The position numbers and the translations under genes are program-made. 16,302 nucleotides of DNA from CAZDHT01 sp964505325 (GTDB lineage Bacteria > Planctomycetota > PUPC01): assembly GCA_964505325.1 (NCBI GenBank), contig CAZDHT010000097.1, positions 1 to 16,302 of the forward strand. The letters run 5' to 3'. Positions 1 to 6,149 of the stretch are shown here, piece by piece. Under the pieces are notes generated by a model. It had not been told where the DNA came from and ran no database searches. It worked only from the letters and a program-made list of their open reading frames with translations. Within the stretch, counting starts at the first letter, position 1. Each line of letters begins with the position of its first letter.

Positions 1-1662
1 GGGATAGTCGTAGTAGCAGTTGTCCCAGTGGAAGCTGACCGGCTTGGCCTCGTTGGGCTTCTTGTACTTGCCCTTCATCCGCTCCCAGTTGACGCAGTCG
101 CCGAAGTCGAACATCCCGTACGCATCGTACTTGCCGTACATCTTGCCGCGATAGCCGAGCAGCCAGTCGAGCCAGTCGCGGAGGCGGGCGTCGTAGCCCT
201 GGAGCAGCTTCCACGTCTCCGCGTCGTAGAGCTTCGCGTCGGCGGATGGCAGGCGGCCGAAGGCCATCGTCTCTTCGCAGTACCAGCTCGGCTTGCAGAC
301 GGGGCGGAGCGGACGTTCGAGCGACATCCACTTCTCGCGCATCTTCGCCGGGTCCGGCTTGTCGAAGAAGTAGAAGATCATCTCGTGGGTCTTGCTCATC
401 CCGGGGAAGAAGTGGGCGCGGCCGGGCATCAGGCGGCTGCGGAGCGCCTTCTCCACCGGATAGTCGACGCCCTCCTTCCAGTAGGTATTCCACGCCTCGG
501 TCTTTTCGTCCTGCTTGGGGAGCGCGAGGACCTTCTCGTCAATGTTGGCCCAGAGGTGCAGCTTGAGGTGGCCTTTGCTGTCGACCTCAACGGCCTTGGG
601 CCAGAGCTGCCAGAACCGGCGGATGCCGCCCATCACGCCGCCCTGCAAAGCACTGACGGACGCCCAGCCCAGGTCGCTGGTCAACGTGCTCTTCGCCTTC
701 CCCTCACTCTTGTTCTCGTCTTGGACGATGACGTGATGATCGCTGCCGTCAACGTGAGCGTAGGCGCGTTGCCTGACCTGCCCGGACGCCTGTGACCCGT
801 CGGCCTTCCCCAGCCGACCCAGCGGGATCGAGGAATCCCTGGCAACGTTGAGCGGCAAGTCGACCACCATGCCGTCCACCGGCAGCGGGACGTGGATGCG
901 GTTCTCCTGCTTGTTCATCACGGTATAGACGACGCGGACGGTCGCGCTGCCGCGGTAGGCGTAGATGCGGAGCTTGTAGTCGAGCAACCGCTTCGGGCCG
1001 GGCAGGTCGTCCGCACTGATGTGCCGGCCGGTGACCTTGATGACGGCCTTCATGTGGTTCTGCTCTTCGATCTCGACCGTCGTCTTGTCGTAGGCGTTGG
1101 CGGTGTAGACCTTGTTCTTCTTCAGTCCCATGTGGCTGCTGATCAGACGCAGGCCGCCGCTGTGCGACGTGACGACCTGCTTCTTCCCCGCCCACACCTC
1201 GTCGAACAGGTTGAAGCCCTTCTCCTTGACGGTGAAGCGGATGGCGCCGGTATTGACCGTGACCACACCGCCCTTCTTCTCCGCCAGCTTCCCCCAGTCC
1301 TTGGAGACGGTCGGCTTTGCCATCGCCAGCGTGTACGTCGCCTTGCCCTTGGCGGGTGCCTTCATCGCCCGAGCGTCGACGTGCAGCCACTTGATGCTCT
1401 TGTCCGGATACCAACGCGCCACGGGCGTCACCGCCGCATGCAGGTCCCGGCCGTTCTCATCGAGTAGGAGCAGCCGCCTGCCGTCGTCAGTCTCGGTCTT
1501 GGTGAGCAGCCCCTTCGGCAGCGGCACGCCGAACGTGACCGGCTCGGCCGTCCGGGCCACGCCGATCCGCTCCTCGATGGTGATGGGGACCTTCAGTTCG
1601 GCTGCGACGACGGGCGCCGCGGCCAAGACGAGCAGCGATGCGGCCGTCCCAATCCAACGCAT
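1..1662 (-). CDS. Secreted PcRGLX/YetA-like RIFT-barrel protein (PL26-like polysaccharide lyase relative), C-terminus off the left edge
   Basis: An open frame of 554 codons reads from ATG at 1662 to base 1 with no stop, so the gene is cut by the window edge. Residues 1-21 form a signal peptide (MRWIGTAASLLVLAAAPVVA, then AELK). Residues about 28-110 match the N-terminal RIFT-barrel pattern of the PcRGLX/YetA family: EPVTFGVPLPKGLL, then a D-G-R turn, then VARWYPDKSIKWLHVD. A second beta-rich domain follows (from about VNTGAIRFTVKEKGFNLF), and after about residue 430 the sequence turns helical and Trp-rich (KLYDAETWKLLQGYDARL), as expected for the alpha/alpha-barrel, of which only the start is present. 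Characterised relatives in PL26 are exo-acting rhamnogalacturonan lyases; most bacterial members are untested, so the substrate is unknown. SD AAGGAGG lies 8 nt upstream. It is divergent from the O-acylation operon. Family call fairly sure; enzyme activity not. Confidence 0.8.
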   Translation of the reverse strand, partial: MRWIGTAASLLVLAAAPVVAAELKVPITIEERIGVARTAEPVTFGVPLPKGLLTKTETDDGRRLLLLDENGRDLHAAVTPVARWYPDKSIKWLHVDARAMKAPAKGKATYTLAMAKPTVSKDWGKLAEKKGGVVTVNTGAIRFTVKEKGFNLFDEVWAGKKQVVTSHSGGLRLISSHMGLKKNKVYTANAYDKTTVEIEEQNHMKAVIKVTGRHISADDLPGPKRLLDYKLRIYAYRGSATVRVVYTVMNKQENRIHVPLPVDGMVVDLPLNVARDSSIPLGRLGKADGSQASGQVRQRAYAHVDGSDHHVIVQDENKSEGKAKSTLTSDLGWASVSALQGGVMGGIRRFWQLWPKAVEVDSKGHLKLHLWANIDEKVLALPKQDEKTEAWNTYWKEGVDYPVEKALRSRLMPGRAHFFPGMSKTHEMIFYFFDKPDPAKMREKWMSLERPLRPVCKPSWYCEETMAFGRLPSADAKLYDAETWKLLQGYDARLRDWLDWLLGYRGKMYGKYDAYGMFDFGDCVNWERMKGKYKKPNEAKPVSFHWDNCYYDYP

Positions 1663-1670
1663 GTCGACGC

Positions 1671-1677
1671 CCTCCTT
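1671..1677 (-). promoter_or_regulatory. Shine-Dalgarno AAGGAGG for the minus-strand lyase-like gene
   Basis: Plus-strand CCTCCTT reads AAGGAGG on the minus strand, 8 nt before the ATG at 1662. This near-perfect site supports that start and the signal peptide directly after it. Confidence 0.8.
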
Positions 1678-1704
1678 CTCAGATTACAGGCCTGTTCAAT
1701 ATCT

Positions 1705-1723
1705 CTTCACTGGGCTGAAGTGA
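1705..1723. repeat. Small inverted repeats in the leader of the minus-strand gene
   Basis: CTTCA (1705-1709) pairs with TGAAG (1716-1720), and overlapping it TCACT (1707-1711) pairs with AGTGA (1719-1723). The two pairings are mutually exclusive. They lie just downstream of the predicted start of transcription, where an operator or a weak leader hairpin could sit. Short enough to be chance. Confidence 0.3.
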
Positions 1724-1730
1724 TAACGCC

Positions 1731-1758
1731 ATTATAGTCCGTCGGCGCCGGCGGGCAA
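1731..1758 (-). promoter_or_regulatory. Putative sigma-70-type promoter for the minus-strand lyase-like gene
   Basis: On the minus strand there is a perfect TATAAT (plus 1731-1736) preceded, 16 nt upstream, by TTGCCC (plus 1753-1758). TTGTTG at 19 nt is an alternative -35. Transcription would start near 1724, leaving a leader of about 62 nt. The AT-rich -10 stands out in this GC-rich spacer. Confidence 0.6.
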
Positions 1759-1886
1759 CAAGTCTCGCCCCGCTCCATGGGTTGAAGCTGCAAGCACAGA
1801 GACGCGTACTGGCGTGATTCGACAACCCGGTGGACACGAGAAAGGCGAACCGGTAGAGTATGGTTCACCGGAAGTGGGGCGCTCCC

Positions 1887-3608
1887 ATGAGAATCCCTGG
1901 CCCTGTCATCCTGACAATCTGTCTTCTGGCGGCCTCGTGCTCGCGCGAGGACGAAGGCAAGAGCACGGCCGGGAACGCCGACCGGCGGAACGGGGCCGGT
2001 GAGGTCAACAAGGTCATTGCCGACTCCGGGCCGTTGTGCCTGTTCCTGCTCGACACGGGAGCTTTCTCGGCCGCCCCGCTCTCGAACAAAGCCGTGGCGA
2101 AGAAGGCCGGCTGGACCGTCCTCCCGGAGGACGAGCTGGCGCACAAGTTCGAGGGAGACGCCGTCCTCCTGAACGACCGGCTCGCCGTGGTACTGCGCAG
2201 GAACGCGTCGGGGGCGGAGGTCTACGCCAACACCGCTCACGGTCCTGCGTTGAGAGCGGTGATCTCTCCCGTGCCGGGCGCGAGAGCCGAAGGCGTCAGC
2301 CTGTCTTTGGTCAAGATCGTGGAGAACAATCCCGCCACGCTGATGGTGAACGCCGGCTTCCGAACGACGGGCGACCGAGTCGCGCCGCTCACCCTTCGCC
2401 TGAACCCCGGACAGGTCTGCCTGGAGGCGCGGACCGGCGAGGGAGTCGTTGAGGTGCAGGCTCGGATGAACACCCGCTACGTGGTCGTTCCCGACTACTT
2501 CGGTGATGACCTGATCTACGACGCGAACACGTTCGGCGCGCCCCGCGTCTGGCTGGCCACGGAGAATTTCTTCTTGAGCCTGATCGAGGGCGGCGACGCG
2601 ATCATCGCTTGCGTGTGGCAATCGAGCAAACAGGCGGCCCGGCTGGCGGTCTCCGGCGAGGGCGGAGAGCGACGCATCACGGGGGCGCTGGTTGGCAGTG
2701 CCGTCGGCAAGAGCATGTGGTTCGGCTTCATCGAGGGCACCCGCGTCTGGCACCACCAGAAGCTCCGCCCGAGGGACGCCGCCGGCGCATTGGCGCTGAA
2801 ATGGAAGCCGCCATTCGCAGCGCGGTGGCGCGTGGACTTCCTCGGGGATGACGAACTGGCCAGATCGTGGAGTCTCGCCGATGCAGGCACGCAGAGGGGC
2901 TCGGCGAAGTTGTTGCTCGTCTATCCCATCGATCGCACCCGGGCGACGCCGCATGACGTCTTTCCGTTTGTCGACGTGATTCGCAACACCCTTGGCTGCG
3001 GGCCGTGCCAGTACATCCTGTCGCTGGAGGGCGGCGAGGCGGGCGCACCCCCCACGCCGGATGCTGTGATGAAGTGGGTGGAGCGTGCGTTCGACAGGAA
3101 ACAGGACGCGGCCGTGAAGGGCCACATCAAGAAGCGGCTCGACGACATGGTGAAACACATCACACACGTTGACGGGCGGATCCGGAAGTACGGCAACTTC
3201 ACCGGGTCGGTGCGGGGGCTGTGCGCCCAGGCCGGCTGGTCTGCTGCCCACGCACGGGTCGCCCGGAGAGTGGACCGGATCCTGGCGCAACTCGAGCAGG
3301 CCATCGCGGCCAAGCGGGGCGAGATGAGGACGCCCGAGCACGCGCGGCGGCTGGCATCGCAAGTGCTCGCCCTGGTCGGCAAGAAGGACCAGCCGGCGTC
3401 AGTTCGCGGGCTGGGCGAACAGTTGCGAGCCATCGGCCACGCCCAGGACAACGTCCTCTCGAAATGCCGCATGGCCGCGCGCCGCGTGATGCAGGCGTGC
3501 CGCATGGCGAACGCGGCGGACCCGCACGCTCCCGAGTTCGTCCGCAAGGTCATGGACGCCACGGAGCAGGTCATGCACAAGGCCGGCCAACCCGGTGACG
3601 ATGGTTAG
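1887..3608 (+). CDS. Secreted lipoprotein-like protein of unknown function (paralogue A of the pair bracketing the MBOAT/SGNH genes)
   Basis: Starting at ATG 1887 gives 573 residues beginning MRIPGPVILTICLLAASC, a signal peptide with a lipobox-like LAAS-C (Cys18; Ala rather than Leu at -3, so the lipid anchor is likely, not certain). An ATG at 1860 would add nine residues before the signal and is less natural. From about residue 50 (LLDTG...PLSNKAVAKKAGW) to the end it is clearly paralogous to the protein at 6150-8465, sharing FEGDAVLLNDRLAVVLRR, the VLPDYF/VLPDFF block, the TENFF/SENFL block and GCGPCQYIL/GVGPCEYIL. It lacks about 60 residues present in that paralogue after the DELARSWSL block. 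The first two thirds look beta-rich; the last third (from about residue 400) is helical with heptad-like stretches. I do not recognise a named family. It ends 14 bp before the MBOAT gene, probably the first gene of the operon. Confidence 0.8.
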   Translation: MRIPGPVILTICLLAASCSREDEGKSTAGNADRRNGAGEVNKVIADSGPLCLFLLDTGAFSAAPLSNKAVAKKAGWTVLPEDELAHKFEGDAVLLNDRLAVVLRRNASGAEVYANTAHGPALRAVISPVPGARAEGVSLSLVKIVENNPATLMVNAGFRTTGDRVAPLTLRLNPGQVCLEARTGEGVVEVQARMNTRYVVVPDYFGDDLIYDANTFGAPRVWLATENFFLSLIEGGDAIIACVWQSSKQAARLAVSGEGGERRITGALVGSAVGKSMWFGFIEGTRVWHHQKLRPRDAAGALALKWKPPFAARWRVDFLGDDELARSWSLADAGTQRGSAKLLLVYPIDRTRATPHDVFPFVDVIRNTLGCGPCQYILSLEGGEAGAPPTPDAVMKWVERAFDRKQDAAVKGHIKKRLDDMVKHITHVDGRIRKYGNFTGSVRGLCAQAGWSAAHARVARRVDRILAQLEQAIAAKRGEMRTPEHARRLASQVLALVGKKDQPASVRGLGEQLRAIGHAQDNVLSKCRMAARRVMQACRMANAADPHAPEFVRKVMDATEQVMHKAGQPGDDG

Positions 3609-3611
3609 GAG
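3607..3611 (+). promoter_or_regulatory. Shine-Dalgarno AGGAG for the TTG-initiated MBOAT gene
   Basis: AGGAG overlaps the TAG stop of the upstream gene and lies 11 nt before TTG 3623. No in-frame ATG or GTG fits the conserved MLFHTW N-terminus of AlgI-type proteins, so the site supports the TTG start. Confidence 0.55.
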
Positions 3612-3622
3612 CGGACGGTAGC

Positions 3623-5032
3623 TTGCTGTTCCACACCTGGACGTTTGCTGCGTTTTTCCTGATCGTCTACCCCGTTCATCTGTTCGTCAAGAACACCCGG
3701 TTCGCCAAGTACTGGCTGCTCGTCGCGTCTTGCGTCTTCTACGGCTGGTGGCAGCCGCAGGGGCGGCCGTGGACGCCGGTCTACCTGTACCTGATGCTGT
3801 ACTGCACCATCGTCGACTACGTCGCCGGGCGCCTCATGGTCGCGACGACGCGCCGGAAGATGTTCCTCGCCATCGCCGTGGTCAATCACCTGTTGGTGCT
3901 TGGTTACTGCAAGTACGCGATCTTTTTCACCAGGAACGCAAACGTGCTTCTGGGCCGGCTCGGCGCGCCCGCGCTGCCGATACCGGACATCATCCTGCCC
4001 ATCGGCGTGTCGTTCTACACGTTCCAGGCGATGAGCTACGTCATCGACCTTTACCGCGGCGACGTGGAGGTCGAGCGGCACCCCGTGCGTTTCGCCGCGT
4101 TCGTGACCCTGTTCCCGCAGTTGGTGGCCGGGCCGATCGAGCGCGGCGCCGCGCTGCTGCCGCAGTTGCGCCGAAAGGTCCGGGTCCATCTGCAGAACGT
4201 GACCGACGGCCTCTCGCTCTTTCTGGTCGGCTTCTTCAAGAAGCGCGCCATCGCCGACTTCCTGGCCATTTACGTGGAGAGCGTGTATGGCAGCGACAAG
4301 GTGGCCTCTACGCTCGGAACGTGCGGCTCGCCGCAAGTAATCCTTGCGACGTTCGCCTTCGCCTGGCAGATTTACTTCGACTTCAGCGGATACACGGACA
4401 TGGCCCGCGGCCTGGCGAAGATGATGGGCTATAACCTGATGGTCAACTTCAACAAGCCTTATCTGTCGGCGGATCTGGGCGAGTTCTGGAAACGCTGGCA
4501 TATCAGCTTGTCGTCGTGGTTCCGCGACTACGTCTACATTCCGCTGGGCGGCAACCGCCGCGGCAGGGCCAGGACGTGGGTCAACATGTTCATCACGATG
4601 GTGGTCTCCGGCTTCTGGCACGGCGCGGCGTGGACGTTCGTCATCTGGGGCTTCCTGCACGCGCTCGGCCTGGCCGTGACGAAGCTCCTGCAGCCGACGA
4701 AGGGCTACCAGCGCGTGCCGAAGCCCGTGAAGCAGTTCCTCGTGTTCGGCTTTGTGTGCTTCGCGTGGATTTTCTTCCGCGCCCGAAGCCTGGGCGACGC
4801 CCTGCTCGCCGTCAGGACGGCGGTGACGGGGCCTTGGCTGGCGCCGACGTTCCCGGTGGCGGCGCTCATCTTGTGCCTGGCCGTCTGGCTGCACCAGGCG
4901 GGTTCGGAATCGCGGCTGCACAATCTGCTCCACTGGGCGCCCGTCCGCCTGGCATTGGCGACGGGCATGTTGGCGTACCTGGTGTTCGCGTCGTCTTCCG
5001 GCGTCCAGCAGTTCATCTACTTCCAGTTCTAG
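3623..5032 (+). CDS. MBOAT-family membrane O-acyltransferase, AlgI-like
   Basis: A 469-residue polytopic inner-membrane protein starting at TTG 3623. It opens with the AlgI-type N-terminus (LFHTWTFAAFFLIVYPVHLF), then YWLLVASCVFYGWW. Diagnostic MBOAT blocks follow: PIGVSFYTFQAMSYVIDLYRG (about 133-152), FPQLVAGPIER, YFDFSGYTDMARGLAKMMGY, FWKRWHISLSSWFRDYVY with His293, and SGFWHGAAWTF with His333, the equivalent of the invariant catalytic histidine. About ten hydrophobic segments are visible. Family members pass acetyl groups from a cytoplasmic donor across the membrane for O-acetylation of alginate, cellulose, peptidoglycan or related polymers. It is slightly shorter than Pseudomonas AlgI (about 520). 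The SGNH gene follows after 10 bp, the usual partner. The glycan acylated cannot be read from the sequence. AlgI-like is safer than DltB-like because there are no other dlt genes. Confidence 0.93.
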   Translation: MLFHTWTFAAFFLIVYPVHLFVKNTRFAKYWLLVASCVFYGWWQPQGRPWTPVYLYLMLYCTIVDYVAGRLMVATTRRKMFLAIAVVNHLLVLGYCKYAIFFTRNANVLLGRLGAPALPIPDIILPIGVSFYTFQAMSYVIDLYRGDVEVERHPVRFAAFVTLFPQLVAGPIERGAALLPQLRRKVRVHLQNVTDGLSLFLVGFFKKRAIADFLAIYVESVYGSDKVASTLGTCGSPQVILATFAFAWQIYFDFSGYTDMARGLAKMMGYNLMVNFNKPYLSADLGEFWKRWHISLSSWFRDYVYIPLGGNRRGRARTWVNMFITMVVSGFWHGAAWTFVIWGFLHALGLAVTKLLQPTKGYQRVPKPVKQFLVFGFVCFAWIFFRARSLGDALLAVRTAVTGPWLAPTFPVAALILCLAVWLHQAGSESRLHNLLHWAPVRLALATGMLAYLVFASSSGVQQFIYFQF

Positions 5033-5042
5033 GGGCCGGACC

Positions 5043-6146
5043 GTGCACAAGGAAGACCGAAATCGCCCCGACCTGATCCCCGTGCGGCTGTCGTGGAAGC
5101 AGTGGCTGATCGTGCTTCCCGTCTGGCTCGCCTTCCTGGGCTTCGGGCCGCGCCTGTGGGAACGGTGCGAGACGTTCGAGCCGGGCAAAGACTACCGCAT
5201 CGCCGCCGGGCTGCGGGACGACTACGCCCTGTTCAGCCGCTGGAGCCGGATCGCCGCGCGGAGGTATCCGGCGCTGGTGATCGGTGACTCCGCGATCTGG
5301 GGCCGGTACGTGGACCGTGAGGACACGCTGCCCGCCCAACTGAACCGACGCCTGGAAGAGCCCTACTTCGCCAACTTCGGCGTCGACGGCCTGCACAACG
5401 TCGCCGTCGTCGGGCTCCTCCGGCACTACGGCGGCGCTGTCCGGAACAAGCGGGTCCTGCTCCAGTTCAATCCGCTTTGGATGCAATCGAAGCGGCAGGA
5501 CCTGACCGGAGACAAAGAGTTCCCGGTGAACCATCCGCGGCTCCTCCCGCAGTTCGATCGGACGTTGAAGTGTTACAGGGCAGGGGTCGAAGAGCGGCTG
5601 AGCGTGTGGGCGGAGCGCAGCTTCCCGTTCTCGAGCCTGATGAACCACGTCGTGCTGAACTACTACGAGAATCTTGGGCTTCAGCATTGGATGGCCCGGC
5701 ATCCGTATCGCTGTCCGGTCGAGGCGATAGATTGGCACATCCCGACCGACCCGGCCCGCGACGGACGGGCGGATGATACCACCAGCAACTGGGAGCAGCG
5801 CGACCTGCGCCGCCAGAACTGGCGCTGGGTGGCGCTGGAGCAATCGCGCCAGTGGGCGGCCTTCAAGGAGATACTGAGCCTGCTCGAATCGCGCGGCAAC
5901 CGGGTCTTTGTCCTGGTCGGCCCGTTCAACCCGCATATAATGGAACAGGAAAGCCTCGGCCGGTATCGGGCGCTGCGGTCTCAGATCGAAGCCTGGCTCC
6001 GGGCCAATCATGCCGACTATCACGTCGCGCTCGATCTGCGAACCGAGGAGTACGGCGACGCCAGCCACCCGCTGGCTCCGGGCTATCGACGCGTCGCCCA
6101 GGCGCTGTGCGAAGACAAGCGATTCCAGGCGTGGCTCAAGGAGTAG
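5043..6146 (+). CDS. Membrane-anchored SGNH/GDSL-type acyltransferase or esterase, partner of the MBOAT
   Basis: GTG at 5043 gives 367 residues. A basic N-terminus is followed by one hydrophobic segment (about 18-36, QWLIVLPVWLAFLGFG), giving an N-in/C-out anchor with the enzyme domain in the periplasm. SGNH signatures are present in order: block I VIGDSAIWG with nucleophile Ser83; block II NFGVDGLHN (Asn111, Gly116); block III QFNPLW (Asn143); block V DASH with Asp339 and His342. The layout resembles AlgJ/AlgX-like and PatB-like proteins, which take the acyl group delivered by the MBOAT and place it on the polymer, or remove it. It is 10 bp after the MBOAT gene and 3 bp before the next; its last two codons form the Shine-Dalgarno of that gene, so translation is probably coupled. 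Transferase versus esterase cannot be decided here. Confidence 0.85.
   Translation: MHKEDRNRPDLIPVRLSWKQWLIVLPVWLAFLGFGPRLWERCETFEPGKDYRIAAGLRDDYALFSRWSRIAARRYPALVIGDSAIWGRYVDREDTLPAQLNRRLEEPYFANFGVDGLHNVAVVGLLRHYGGAVRNKRVLLQFNPLWMQSKRQDLTGDKEFPVNHPRLLPQFDRTLKCYRAGVEERLSVWAERSFPFSSLMNHVVLNYYENLGLQHWMARHPYRCPVEAIDWHIPTDPARDGRADDTTSNWEQRDLRRQNWRWVALEQSRQWAAFKEILSLLESRGNRVFVLVGPFNPHIMEQESLGRYRALRSQIEAWLRANHADYHVALDLRTEEYGDASHPLAPGYRRVAQALCEDKRFQAWLKE
6138..6143 (+). promoter_or_regulatory. Shine-Dalgarno AAGGAG inside the end of the SGNH gene
   Basis: AAGGAG is formed by the last two sense codons (Lys-Glu) of the SGNH gene and lies 6 nt before ATG 6150. It fixes the downstream start and indicates translational coupling. 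Confidence 0.75.
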
Positions 6147-6149
6147 CGC

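Larger units (their letters stand above)
1663..1886. other. Divergent intergenic spacer
   Basis: This 224-bp spacer separates the lyase-like gene from the O-acylation operon. The minus-strand promoter is clear. For the plus strand I find only a weak candidate: TTGAAG at 1782-1787 with CGTACT 17 nt later (1805-1810), a 3/6 match to the -10. No tRNA-like or terminator-like structure was seen. Confidence 0.6.

Noticed and set aside
1860..1886. ATG at 1860 as start of paralogue A
   Set aside because: It would put MVHRKWGAP in front of a complete lipoprotein-type signal peptide; kept only as a possible alternative since the RBS is weak for both.
1707..3362. A 551-codon minus-strand frame overlapping the divergent spacer
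   Set aside because: Antisense to paralogue A, whose reading is supported by its paralogue at 6150-8465; the minus-strand promoter at 1731-1758 fits the lyase-like gene instead.
3623..5032. DltB (D-alanylation) assignment for the MBOAT
   Set aside because: No dltA, dltC or dltD neighbours; the AlgI-like N-terminus and SGNH partner fit polysaccharide O-acylation better.
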